A stretch of 64,000 nt of DNA, taken from positions 58,594 to 122,593 of the forward strand of contig JAEYRD010000057.1 of the NCBI GenBank assembly GCA_023435725.1, read 5' to 3'. The position numbers and the translations under genes are program-made. The notes under the pieces were generated by a model. That model ran no database searches. It saw only the letters and a program-made list of their open reading frames with translations, and was not told the origin of the DNA. The DNA is from Pseudomonadota bacterium. Its GTDB lineage: Bacteria > Pseudomonadota > Alphaproteobacteria > Rhizobiales > Xanthobacteraceae. Within the stretch, counting starts at the first letter, position 1. Every line of letters starts with the position of its first letter. Below, piece after piece: positions 1-8,175 of this stretch.

Positions 1-287
1 ACCCCTACTATCAGCTCGGCGTGCAGATGAACGAACTGTATCAGTTCGAGAGCCAGATGAAGCTGGTGCTCGAGATGCACGACGGCCGGTTCGACGAGGC
101 GGCGTTCAGCCGCTGTCGCATCTACGCCGCGGCTGACGACTTCTACTGGGCGCTGCGAAGCCTCCTGCTCGCCGCCCGATCACAATTACAGGGTGTTGAA
201 TTCCTCAAATACGCAGCGTGGCGCTTCCTGCGATGCCGGATGTTGCTGGGGCAACCCGGTTTCGAAGAACGCTTGCGAACACTCTAG
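1..287 (+). CDS. Choline/ethanolamine kinase-like phosphotransferase, C-terminal part (cut by window start)
   Basis: The reading frame is open from base 3 and ends with TAG at 285-287, so only the last ~94 residues are present. The helical C-terminal region (DDFYWALRSLL, then FLKYAAWRFLRC) is typical of the choline kinase / aminoglycoside phosphotransferase fold. It aligns by eye with the same part of the next gene, so the two look like tandem paralogues. The catalytic Brenner and DFG-like motifs lie upstream of the window. The neighbouring ethanolamine ammonia-lyase genes make an amino-alcohol substrate plausible, but this is inference. Confidence 0.7.
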   Translation, partial: PYYQLGVQMNELYQFESQMKLVLEMHDGRFDEAAFSRCRIYAAADDFYWALRSLLLAARSQLQGVEFLKYAAWRFLRCRMLLGQPGFEERLRTL

Positions 288-301
288 GGGCGGGCACGCA
301 G

Positions 302-1237
302 ATGAAAGAGATGGGAACAGCTCGAGACGACGCAGAGCGCAGGCTGGAAGGCGCGATTGTCCAGATCGACGACTGGATGGGCCGGAATATGCGCTATCGC
401 CCCGTGTCGGGCGGCATCAGCAACACGAATTTCCGTGTCGAGGTGCAAGGCTCGTCGCACGATTTCTTTATTAAGATTCCCGGTCGCGGAACCGAGATGT
501 TCATCGACCGGGACGCTGCCCGCGCCGCGAGCCGTCAAGCCGAGACGATCGGTGTAGGGCCGAAGACGTTCGACTACCTCGACCATGCCGGCATCGAGAT
601 CGCTGAATTCGTCGATGATCGGCGCGCCTCGACACATCTGGACTTCATCGATCCGGCGATCCGGGCCGAGACGGTTCGTCTCTACCGCCTGTTTCATCAG
701 GCACCGCCCTTGCCGTTGACCAAGACCGTGTTCGACATGATCGAAGAGCACTACGATCAGGTCAAACAGCTCAAGGGATTTCAGCCGGAAGATCACGACT
801 GGATGACGTGGCAATATCGGCAGGCGAGGGCGGCGCTCGAAGCGTCGGGGCTCGATCTTGTGCCGTGCTTCAACGACCCGATGCCCGGCAATTTTCTGCT
901 GGGCGAGGACAAGTCAATCATGCTGATAGACTTCGAATATGCCTCCAACAATGACCGGCTCTATGACCTCGCGATATGGAGCAGCGAGCACTTCTTTTCG
1001 GAGGACATCGAGCGGGAAATCATCGAGGAATATCTTGGTCGCTACGACATGCGTGCTCACGCGCGCTTCATCGTCCACAAGGCTCTCGCCGATATCAAAT
1101 GGAGCACCTGGGCGATGGTGCAGAACCGGATCTCCACGCTCGATTTCGATTTCTACAAATACGGGATCTGGAAGCACATGCGTGCACGTTCGATTATCTA
1201 CGATCCGCGCTGGCCGCTCTTTCTCAAGACGCTATAA
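302..1237 (+). CDS. Choline/ethanolamine kinase-family phosphotransferase
   Basis: About 311 residues. The N-terminal lobe has a glycine-rich nucleotide loop (SGGISNTNFRV, residues ~35-45). The C-lobe has the catalytic loop NDPMPGNFLL and the metal-binding IDFEYA motif followed by NNDRLYDLA, the pattern of LicA-type choline kinases. The position normally held by His in the H-N-D motif is Phe here. The ATG at 302 is preferred because the longer frame from 218 overlaps the upstream gene and adds residues unlike the family. The next gene starts inside its stop codon (TAATG), so the two are translationally coupled. The substrate is not determined; ethanolamine or a related compound fits the context. 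Confidence 0.8.
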   Translation: MKEMGTARDDAERRLEGAIVQIDDWMGRNMRYRPVSGGISNTNFRVEVQGSSHDFFIKIPGRGTEMFIDRDAARAASRQAETIGVGPKTFDYLDHAGIEIAEFVDDRRASTHLDFIDPAIRAETVRLYRLFHQAPPLPLTKTVFDMIEEHYDQVKQLKGFQPEDHDWMTWQYRQARAALEASGLDLVPCFNDPMPGNFLLGEDKSIMLIDFEYASNNDRLYDLAIWSSEHFFSEDIEREIIEEYLGRYDMRAHARFIVHKALADIKWSTWAMVQNRISTLDFDFYKYGIWKHMRARSIIYDPRWPLFLKTL

Positions 1238-2025
1238 TGACCGTTTCCAGCATCGCAACTGATGAAGCCGAGGCCTACCTCGCGTTCGCGGCCGAGCTTG
1301 CCGACGACGTCCGGCCGATCGCGTTGTCGCATTTCCGCACCCCCTTGCAGGTCGCCACGAAGCAGGACGAGAGTCCGGTCACGATCGCTGATCGCCTGAT
1401 CGAGGCGCGACTGCGCGAGCGGATCTCGGCGCGCTTCCCCTCGCACGGCATCTACGGCGAGGAAATGGGTGTCAAGGCGGGAGACGAGTTTACCTGGGTC
1501 ATCGATCCCATTGATGGCACCAAGAGTTTCATCACGGGCTTTCCGCTCTTCGGCACCTTGGTCGGGCTAACCTACGATCAACGTCCGTTCTGTGGTCTGA
1601 TCGACATTCCAGTGACAGGCGAGCGCTGGATGGCACGTCCGGGATTGTCGACATTTGCAGGTCACAGATCTCGAGCCAGCGATTGCCGGCGCATCGCAGA
1701 CGCTCGGTTTTACACGACGACGCCCGATACATTCGCAAACGCCGATCGCGAGTGCCTCGACCGACTATCGGGAGCCGTCGGATTGCGCCGGTTCGGCGGC
1801 GATTGCTACATCTATGGGCTGCTTGCATCAGGGCATTGCGATCTGGTCCTCGAGACCGGGCTGCAGCCCTACGACTATATGGCGCTGGTACCGATCGTGG
1901 AGGAGGCGGGCGGGCGGATCACGGATTGGCGCGGCGCCTCGCTGTCGGCAGCGTCCGACGGACATGTCCTCGCCTCGGCGACGCCTATCTTGCACGACGA
2001 GGCACTACGTCTGATCAACCGTTAG
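1237..2025 (+). CDS. Inositol monophosphatase-family phosphatase (HisN/SuhB type)
   Basis: 262 residues with the two metal-binding motifs of the Mg-dependent IMPase family. Near residue 66 is YGEEMG, near 86 is DPIDGTKSFI, and a C-terminal PYDYMALVPIVEEAGG carries the last metal-binding Asp. The segment after DPIDGTKSF (ITGFPLFGTLVGL) resembles histidinol-phosphatases of the HisN group, but many IMPase paralogues look alike. The start overlaps the stop of the kinase-like gene, and eutB follows 8 bases after the stop. A role in dephosphorylating a phosphorylated amino-alcohol or related metabolite is suggested only by the neighbours. Confidence 0.85.
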   Translation: MTVSSIATDEAEAYLAFAAELADDVRPIALSHFRTPLQVATKQDESPVTIADRLIEARLRERISARFPSHGIYGEEMGVKAGDEFTWVIDPIDGTKSFITGFPLFGTLVGLTYDQRPFCGLIDIPVTGERWMARPGLSTFAGHRSRASDCRRIADARFYTTTPDTFANADRECLDRLSGAVGLRRFGGDCYIYGLLASGHCDLVLETGLQPYDYMALVPIVEEAGGRITDWRGASLSAASDGHVLASATPILHDEALRLINR

Positions 2026-2033
2026 GCGCTATT

Positions 2034-3425
2034 ATGGTTTACACCAAAACTGTCGAACAGACGGTCTATCGGTTCTCCGATCTGAAGGAATTGATGGCCA
2101 AAGCTACTCCGCGGCGGTCAGGTGACGAGCTTGCGGGCCTGGCTGCGGACGGCCCCGTCGAACGGCTGGCTGCGCAGATGGCGCTGGGCGACCTGCCGTT
2201 GAAGACGTTTCTGTCTGAAGAGCTCATTCCGTCGGAAGACGACGAGGTCTCGCGCCTGATCGCGGAACGCCACGATACGCTCGCCTTTGCGCCCATAGCC
2301 TCGCAGACGGTGGGGGAGTTCCGTGAATGGCTGCTGAAGCCGGAAACGGGGCAGGCTGAACTCGAAGCGGTGACGTCCGGGCTGACGCCCGAGATGGTTG
2401 CCGCGGTCTCTAAGGTCATGCGCCTGCAGGACCTCATCGCGGTGTCCGCAAAGCGGGAAGTTGTCACCCGGTTTCGTTCCACTATCGGACTTCACGGCCG
2501 GCTTTCGACGCGAAACCAACCGAACCATCCGACCGATGATTCGATGGGTATCCTAGCCTCCGCCATCGATGGGCTTCTCATGGGGTCGGGAGACGCTGTG
2601 ATCGGCGTCAATCCGGCGACAGACAGCCTTGCCGACTACGTCCGGATCGTAGAGCTTCTCGATGATCTGAGGGGACGGCTGTCAATTCCGACGCAGACAT
2701 GCTGTCTCGGTCATGTGACGACGGCTATCGCGGCCATCGCTGCGAAGGCCCCGGTCGATCTGGTCTTTCAGTCGATCGCCGGATCGCAGAAGGCCAACGA
2801 AGGATTCGGCATCAGTCTCGCGCTGCTCGATGAGGCGCATGACGCCGTTCGCAGCTTGGGCCGCGGTCCGGCCAATGCAAGCCTGATGTATTTCGAGACG
2901 GGACAGGGCGCTGCGCTGTCGGCGGATGCCCATTTCGGAGTCGATCAACAGACGATGGAGGCGCGCGCCTACGCCGTTGCGCGTGAATTCAGGCCGTTGC
3001 TCGTGAATACCGTCGTCGGGTTCATCGGACCTGAATATCTCTTCAACGGCAAGCAGATCATTCGGGCCGGACTCGAGGATCATTTCTGCGGAAAGCTGCT
3101 GGGCTTACCGATGGGAGTCGATGTCTGTTACACAAATCATGCCGATGCCGACCAGGAGGACATGGATGCGCTGTTGACGCTGCTGTGCGCCGCAAATGTC
3201 AACTTCGTTATCACGGTGCCGGGCTCGGACGATGTTATGCTGAACTATCAGTCCCTCGCGCATCACGACGCGGTCTATTGCCGGGAGACGCTCCGCCGGC
3301 CGCCGGCGCCGGAGTTCCAGCAATGGCTCGTCGAGGTCGGCCTCACCGATCGCTCGGGCAAGTTGCTGCCGCCGCCTCCGAAGCTCATCAACGGAATGGC
3401 AAGTGTTCCGCTGTTGGGGGCGTGA
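2034..3425 (+). CDS. eutB: Ethanolamine ammonia-lyase large subunit EutB
   Basis: 463 residues, normal for EutB. This is the catalytic TIM-barrel subunit of adenosylcobalamin-dependent ethanolamine ammonia-lyase, which converts ethanolamine to acetaldehyde and ammonia. Recognisable segments include GLHGRLSTRNQPNHPTDD, FQSIAGSQKANEGFG, FETGQGAALSADAH and GVDVCYTNHADADQ, which line the substrate and cobalamin site in the family. The ATG at 2034 sits 8 bases after the phosphatase stop. eutC follows one base after the stop. No eutA reactivase or shell-protein gene is visible in the window, so this would be a microcompartment-free Eut system. Confidence 0.97.
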   Translation: MVYTKTVEQTVYRFSDLKELMAKATPRRSGDELAGLAADGPVERLAAQMALGDLPLKTFLSEELIPSEDDEVSRLIAERHDTLAFAPIASQTVGEFREWLLKPETGQAELEAVTSGLTPEMVAAVSKVMRLQDLIAVSAKREVVTRFRSTIGLHGRLSTRNQPNHPTDDSMGILASAIDGLLMGSGDAVIGVNPATDSLADYVRIVELLDDLRGRLSIPTQTCCLGHVTTAIAAIAAKAPVDLVFQSIAGSQKANEGFGISLALLDEAHDAVRSLGRGPANASLMYFETGQGAALSADAHFGVDQQTMEARAYAVAREFRPLLVNTVVGFIGPEYLFNGKQIIRAGLEDHFCGKLLGLPMGVDVCYTNHADADQEDMDALLTLLCAANVNFVITVPGSDDVMLNYQSLAHHDAVYCRETLRRPPAPEFQQWLVEVGLTDRSGKLLPPPPKLINGMASVPLLGA

Positions 3426-3426
3426 A

Positions 3427-4203
3427 ATGACAAGAGTCGAACCTGAGCCGCCCAGACGCGAACTACCCGACCTGCGCGAACTGACGCAGGCGCGGGTGCT
3501 GCTGGGCCGGTTCGGTGCGGGTCTTCCGACGCGGGCCGTCCAGTCGTTTCAACTCGATCACGCGCGTGCACGGCAAGCGGTGTGGTCTGAGGTGGACAGA
3601 ACTGCGCTCCGCCTAGAGTTGTCCGATCTGACCGTCCCTGTCGCCGATGTTGAGAGTATGGCGGAAAATCGCGAAGTGTTCGTCCGACGACCGGATCTTG
3701 GGCGGAGATTGTCTCCTAAGGTCATGCACCGTCTTGAGGCCCTCCCGCAGCAGCGGGACGTCGTGATCGCACTTGCGGACGGCTTGTCGGCTAGTGCGGT
3801 CACGATCAACGGCGCACTCCTCACGCGAGCAGTCGTGAAACGGCTTGACGAAGCAAAAATCTCGGTTGGATCGGTGATCCTCGCCGCTCAGGCCCGCGTG
3901 GCGCTGGCGGATCCCATCGGAGAGCAGCTCAAGGCGCGCGTCTCGATCATGCTGATCGGTGAACGCCCCGGTCTGTCTGCAGCGGACAGCCTCGGAGCAT
4001 ACCTGACCTATCGACCGGAGACGGGAACTCCCGACTCACGGCGCAATTGCATATCGAATATCAGGAATGGCGGCCTCGCCATCGCAGATGCCGCTGACGC
4101 CATTGTGGCCTTGGTGATCACGATGTTGAAGACCGGGGTTAGTGGAGTCGGATTGCATGCCGCGGCTGCAAAGCTGCCTGTGAGCGAGAGCCGTCATTCG
4201 TAG
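3427..4203 (+). CDS. eutC: Ethanolamine ammonia-lyase small subunit EutC
   Basis: 258 residues. EutC pairs with EutB to form the B12-binding enzyme. Supporting segments are FQLDHARARQAVW near the N-terminus, IALADGLSASAV in the middle, and LGAYLTYRPETGTPDSRRNC, the strongly conserved C-terminal cobalamin-contact region, followed by NIRNGGL. The ATG at 3427 lies one base after the eutB stop, so the pair is co-translated. The gene ends convergently with the MarR gene, overlapping it by 10 bases. Confidence 0.96.
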   Translation: MTRVEPEPPRRELPDLRELTQARVLLGRFGAGLPTRAVQSFQLDHARARQAVWSEVDRTALRLELSDLTVPVADVESMAENREVFVRRPDLGRRLSPKVMHRLEALPQQRDVVIALADGLSASAVTINGALLTRAVVKRLDEAKISVGSVILAAQARVALADPIGEQLKARVSIMLIGERPGLSAADSLGAYLTYRPETGTPDSRRNCISNIRNGGLAIADAADAIVALVITMLKTGVSGVGLHAAAAKLPVSESRHS

Positions 4204-4646
4204 TTCAGTGTCTCACGCCCGCGAACAGGATACGGATGCGCAACGGGCGCGCTAAGCAGCTCCGAAAGCAGGTTCGTCAAAGCTGCGGCATCCGATGCGC
4301 CTAGCCTGTTCAAAACGTCCTGCTGAATGGACTTGATGAGCGGACCGATATCCTTGAACTGCGCCGCTCCTCGCTGCGAGAGGAAAATCAGGACCCTGCG
4401 CCGGTCATGTGGATCGGGAGCGCGATAGACCTGTGCCGACTCGACCATTCTATCGATAATCTTTGTGAGCGTTGGACCGTCGACGAAGAGGCGGGTTGCC
4501 AGATCGCCCATCGGCAGCCCGTTTCCTTCGGTCAGCGCCTCGAGCACGCGGTACTGGTGAAGAGACATGCTTCGTGGCTTGAGCTCCGCTTCCAGCATCT
4601 GCTCAAGCCGGCGATTCACACCTCGGATGAGTTCGGGGAGGTCCAC
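4194..4646 (-). CDS. MarR-family transcriptional regulator
   Basis: 150 residues with a winged helix-turn-helix. Residues ~40-100 include LPMGDLATRLFVDGPTLTKI as recognition region, then the wing APDPHDRRRVLIFLS with the conserved D-x-R-D/R-R pattern. The flanking helices would form the dimer interface. The gene is convergent with eutC and divergent from the AmiC-like gene at 4870. It could control either the ethanolamine genes or the amide/urea island. Two short inverted repeats in the 223-base divergent gap (4683-4734) are candidate operators. Its ligand cannot be read from sequence. Confidence 0.9.
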   Translation of the reverse strand: MDLPELIRGVNRRLEQMLEAELKPRSMSLHQYRVLEALTEGNGLPMGDLATRLFVDGPTLTKIIDRMVESAQVYRAPDPHDRRRVLIFLSQRGAAQFKDIGPLIKSIQQDVLNRLGASDAAALTNLLSELLSAPVAHPYPVRGRETLNYE

Positions 4647-4668
4647 GTTACACCCTCAGCGAAATTAT

Positions 4669-4734
4669 TTGACATTTCAACATTTGCCTTGGAATGCAAA
4701 GGGGAGCAAGCGAAAAGCAGATTTGTGCGCAAAT
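4669..4734. promoter_or_regulatory. Candidate promoter and operators between marR and the amide island
   Basis: A TTGACA hexamer lies at 4669-4674. TTTGC-N8-GCAAA lies at 4683-4700 and ATTTG-N4-CAAAT at 4721-4734. AT-rich arms of this kind are common for MarR-family operators. Assignment to the neighbouring regulator is inference. Confidence 0.35.
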
Positions 4735-4869
4735 GCCTAGCGAAGGGGCTAATGCATCAGCTGGCGCCGCAAAAAAGGGCAGGTTGCTCTCCAGATCGAG
4801 GGTTTTCGCAGGCAAACTGGCTCCGGCGGCACAGGATTGCTGTTGGCACGATTCGTGAGTGTTCTGTAC

Positions 4870-5943
4870 ATGGAAAGTGCGGAGACACCACCGTTGCGAA
4901 GCGTCCGGATATGTTTGCTCATAGCGCAGAACGGCGCTGCGGGGCTTTGGGCCCCGTCAGCTGAGGCGTGCGGACGCCTGGCCGTCGATGAGATTAACGT
5001 AACGTCCGGAGTCCTGCGACGTCCAGTCGAATTGCACGTCGTGAACGCCGGAGAAACCGGCCCAAGCGCGGGCCGGGCCGCGCGCGATGCAATTGAAATC
5101 GATTGTGTCGACGGCATTGTCGGGATGTTGCCGAGCTTCGCACGCGATTTCGTGGCGAGCGCGGCCCGTGATCGCGTTCCGTTCATATATACCCCGCAGT
5201 TCGAGGGCCGCTCGTCGACGCTGGACGTCATGGCGACCGGCGAGACAGCCGAAGAGTTGCTTGCTCCGGCGATTCAATGGCTTTCGGAAACGAGGCGTGC
5301 GCGCCGCTATTTTCTTTGCGGCAACGACTACGTATGGCCTCGCTCATCCCTTCAGATTGCGCGTGCGTTGATCGCCCGCATTGGCGGCACGGTGACGGGT
5401 GAGCATTATTTGCCTGTTGGCCAACATGACTTCGACGAGATACTGGAGCGGATCAAGGCAACGCGCTCGGACGTCGTTCTTCCGTATTTCCTTGGAGGCG
5501 ATTGCATCGCATTCAATCGGGCCTTCTACGCGGCAGGGTTGAGTTCGCGCGTGCTGCGATTTTCCTCGGCGGTCGACGAGACCGTAGCATACGGTCTCGG
5601 TTCGAACGAGACCGAGAATCTCTACGCCGCATCGAGCTATTATGGATCGATCCGGTCGCGCAACAATGGTGCGTTTCTGGAGCGCTATCATACGGCGTTC
5701 GGCGATAGTCCGCCTCCCGTGAATGCCTTTGGTGAGTCCTGCTACGAAGGCATCTACTCGCTTGCGTCCTTGATCGAGGAGGCGGCCAGTCTCGATGCGC
5801 GCAAATTGACGCGCCTGTACGGAAGGACGTTCCAGCGGCGCACGGCACGAGGCGACTTGGCGCAATCGGTGGTCGGCGGCCGCCATCCCATCTATCTGGC
5901 GCAGCTCGATGGGTACGATTTCTCGATCATTGCGCGGCGATAA
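4870..5943 (+). CDS. AmiC/UrtA-like ligand-binding protein without signal peptide
   Basis: About 357 residues from the ATG at 4870. It has the type I periplasmic-binding fold of AmiC and branched-chain amino-acid/urea receptors: AVDEINVTSGVLRRPVEL near the N-terminus, GMLPSFARDFVASAA, and CGNDYVWPRSS leading into VTGEHYLPVGQHDFD. There is no Sec or Tat signal peptide, so a cytoplasmic ligand sensor like Pseudomonas AmiC is more likely than a transport receptor. No AmiR-type antiterminator lies beside it; the divergent MarR gene is the nearest regulator. It heads the transporter, amidase and urease island. A receptor with a mis-set start remains an alternative. Confidence 0.75.
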   Translation: MESAETPPLRSVRICLLIAQNGAAGLWAPSAEACGRLAVDEINVTSGVLRRPVELHVVNAGETGPSAGRAARDAIEIDCVDGIVGMLPSFARDFVASAARDRVPFIYTPQFEGRSSTLDVMATGETAEELLAPAIQWLSETRRARRYFLCGNDYVWPRSSLQIARALIARIGGTVTGEHYLPVGQHDFDEILERIKATRSDVVLPYFLGGDCIAFNRAFYAAGLSSRVLRFSSAVDETVAYGLGSNETENLYAASSYYGSIRSRNNGAFLERYHTAFGDSPPPVNAFGESCYEGIYSLASLIEEAASLDARKLTRLYGRTFQRRTARGDLAQSVVGGRHPIYLAQLDGYDFSIIARR

Positions 5944-5948
5944 AACGC

Positions 5949-5980
5949 TTGCTTTTTCAAATATTGTATTCTTAATATTT
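5949..5980 (+). promoter_or_regulatory. Candidate promoter with AT-rich inverted repeat before the transporter operon
   Basis: TTGCTT at 5949-5954 and TAATAT at 5973-5978 are 18 bases apart, like a sigma-70 promoter. An inverted repeat AAATATT-N8-AATATTT (5959-5980) overlaps the -10 element and may be an operator. It lies in the only notable gap between the sensor-like gene and the transporter genes. Confidence 0.4.
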
Positions 5981-5996
5981 TCCATATCAAGAACTG

Positions 5997-7247
5997 ATGG
6001 GGACGTTTATGACTTTCTCTCGCCGTCGCTTCCTGCAGCGCTCAGCTATTGCAACGACGACGTTGATTGCTGCACCTGCAGTTTTCCGCTCCGGCGCGTT
6101 CGGTGCAGAAAATCCGATCGTCGTTGGCAGCCTGCATGACCAGTCTGGTCCGATCGCAGCCTCCGGCACGCCAATGGTCTATGCGCTGCAGCTTGCGGTG
6201 GATGAGGTCAACGCTGCCGGCGGATTGCTCGGGCGGCCGCTGAAGGTGATCCACTACGACACCCAGTCGAATATTCAGATGTACTCGCAATTTGCACAGC
6301 AACTTGCGGTGAAAGACAAGGTCGATGTTGTTCATGGCGGCATCACCTCGGCCTCGCGCGAGGCGGTACGTCCAACCTTCGATCGCTTCAAGGTGCTTTA
6401 CTTCTACAACGTGCTCTACGAGGGGGGCGTCTGCGATCGCAACACCTTCTGCACCGGCACGACGCCCGCGCAGACCGTGGAAAAGCTGGTCCCGAGCGCG
6501 ATGAAGAAAGCGGGCAAGAAGGCTTACATCATTGCTGCCGACTACAATTACGGTCAGATTACCGCGAAGTGGATGACGAAGTACGTCAAGGACAATGGCG
6601 GCGAAGTGCTCTCGACCGACTTCTTCCCGCTTGACGTCACCAACTTCGGTACGACCATCTCGAAGATCCAGGCGGCGAAGCCCGACCTCGTCCTGTCGGC
6701 GCTGGTCGGCGGCAATCACACCGCTTTCTACCGGCAATGGACCTCGGCCGGCATGAAGGGCAAGATCCCGATCGCGTCGACCACTTTCGGTCTCGTCAAC
6801 GAGCCGACCACACTCGATGCGGCCGAAAGCGACTCCATTCTCGGTTCCTACGGCTACTTCGAGGAGCTCACCACGCCAGCCTCGAAGAGCTTCGTCGAGA
6901 AGATCAAGAAGGCCCATCCCGACTCACCTTATGTCAGCGAGCTGGCCGCCTGCACCTATGAGGGCGTCATGCTCTGGGCCGCCGGCGTGAAGAAAGCCGC
7001 CAGCATCGACCGCATGAAGGTAATTGCCGCGCTGGAGGATGGGATCGCTTTCGACGGCCCGAGCGGCAAGGTTGCGTTGGATAAGCCGACCCATCACACA
7101 ACCCGCAACGCATTTCTCGCCGAAGTGAAGGACCGTAAATGGTCGGTGTTGGAGAGCTACTCCGACGTCAAGCCGGCCGATACTGCGAGTGTCTGCGATC
7201 TCGTCAAGAACCCGAACGATACCAAGCAGTACATCATCAATCTCTGA
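5997..7247 (+). CDS. Urea/amide ABC transporter substrate-binding protein (Tat-exported, UrtA-like)
   Basis: 416 residues. The N-terminus carries a twin-arginine signal (SRRRFLQ, then a hydrophobic stretch ending AFGA), so it is exported folded to the periplasm. The mature part is a HAAT-type receptor related to UrtA and AmiC: VGSLHDQSGPIA, DEVNAAGGLLGRPLKV, GGITSASREAVRP, then DYNYGQ and FPLDVTNFGTTISKIQAAKPD. An in-frame ATG at 6009 is preceded by GGGGA at good spacing and may be the true start. It is followed by two permeases and two ATPases. Ligand (urea, short amide or ureide) is inferred from the amidase and urease downstream. Confidence 0.88.
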   Translation: MGTFMTFSRRRFLQRSAIATTTLIAAPAVFRSGAFGAENPIVVGSLHDQSGPIAASGTPMVYALQLAVDEVNAAGGLLGRPLKVIHYDTQSNIQMYSQFAQQLAVKDKVDVVHGGITSASREAVRPTFDRFKVLYFYNVLYEGGVCDRNTFCTGTTPAQTVEKLVPSAMKKAGKKAYIIAADYNYGQITAKWMTKYVKDNGGEVLSTDFFPLDVTNFGTTISKIQAAKPDLVLSALVGGNHTAFYRQWTSAGMKGKIPIASTTFGLVNEPTTLDAAESDSILGSYGYFEELTTPASKSFVEKIKKAHPDSPYVSELAACTYEGVMLWAAGVKKAASIDRMKVIAALEDGIAFDGPSGKVALDKPTHHTTRNAFLAEVKDRKWSVLESYSDVKPADTASVCDLVKNPNDTKQYIINL

Positions 7248-7308
7248 CACGGCCGGGCCTCGCCCGCCGGCGGGGCCCGCAGCATCGAGGGACCGAAAGA
7301 ATCCAAGA

Positions 7309-8175
7309 ATGGCGATCTACCTCATCGTCGCGCTCGACGTCCTGAATGGAATATCGTCGCTGTTCCTGTTGTGCCTCGGACTGGCGATCATCTTCGGCAT
7401 GATGAAGATCATCAATCTCGCCCATGGCGAGTTCATCATGCTCGGCGCCTACGCGACTGTCATATCGGCTAATGCCGGGGTCAACATATGGATCGCGATG
7501 CTGGTCGTTGCTCCGCTTTTCGTCGGGCTCGTCGGCCTTGTCATCGAGCGCTGTCTCATTCGCTTCCTCTATGGGCGGCTCGTCGATTCGATGCTCGCGA
7601 CCTGGGGGCTGAGCCTTCTGATCATCGGGATCATCACCACGATCTACGGCAATACCCAGCAGGGCGTGCCGACTCCGCTCGGCGGCTTCTCGATCGGGGC
7701 GTATCAGTCGAGCTATTACACGTTGTTCCTGGCTGGCATGGCGATCGCGATGATGGCTTTGGTCTACGGCGTGATGAGCTACACCCGCTTCGGCCTGATC
7801 GCCCGCGCCACGATGCAAAACCCAGCGATGGCGGCCACGCTCGGTGTCAATCCGGCGCGGGTTTACATGAGCACGTTCGCGGTCGGGGCGGCCATCACAG
7901 GTCTCGCCGGAGGCCTGCTGGCGCCGGTTTCGGGCATCACGCCCGGCATGGGCGGCGCCTATGTCGCGAAGGCTTTCATGACCGTGGTCGGGGGCGGCGC
8001 CGCCATTCTGTCGGGCACGATGTCGGCGGCGAGTTTGTTTGGCGCAGTCAATCAGATCGGCGCCTATTTCACCACGCCGGTCTATGGCGAAGTCCTGGTG
8101 TTCACGGCGGCGATCGTCCTGATCCGTCTGCTGCCGCAGGGGATTTCCGGTCGCTTCTTCAAGGGGAATCTGTAA
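7309..8175 (+). CDS. ABC transporter permease, branched-chain amino acid/urea type (UrtB-like)
   Basis: 288 residues with about eight hydrophobic segments, of the LivH/UrtB class. Conserved pieces are GLAIIFGMMKIINLAHGEF near residue 30 and the cytoplasmic loop TRFGLIARATMQNPAMAATLGVN, which couples to the ATPases. The ATG at 7309 was chosen because the longer frame overlaps the receptor gene. The stop overlaps the ATG of the next permease (TAATG). It should pair with the following LivM/UrtC-like subunit as a heterodimeric channel in the inner membrane. Confidence 0.93.
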   Translation: MAIYLIVALDVLNGISSLFLLCLGLAIIFGMMKIINLAHGEFIMLGAYATVISANAGVNIWIAMLVVAPLFVGLVGLVIERCLIRFLYGRLVDSMLATWGLSLLIIGIITTIYGNTQQGVPTPLGGFSIGAYQSSYYTLFLAGMAIAMMALVYGVMSYTRFGLIARATMQNPAMAATLGVNPARVYMSTFAVGAAITGLAGGLLAPVSGITPGMGGAYVAKAFMTVVGGGAAILSGTMSAASLFGAVNQIGAYFTTPVYGEVLVFTAAIVLIRLLPQGISGRFFKGNL

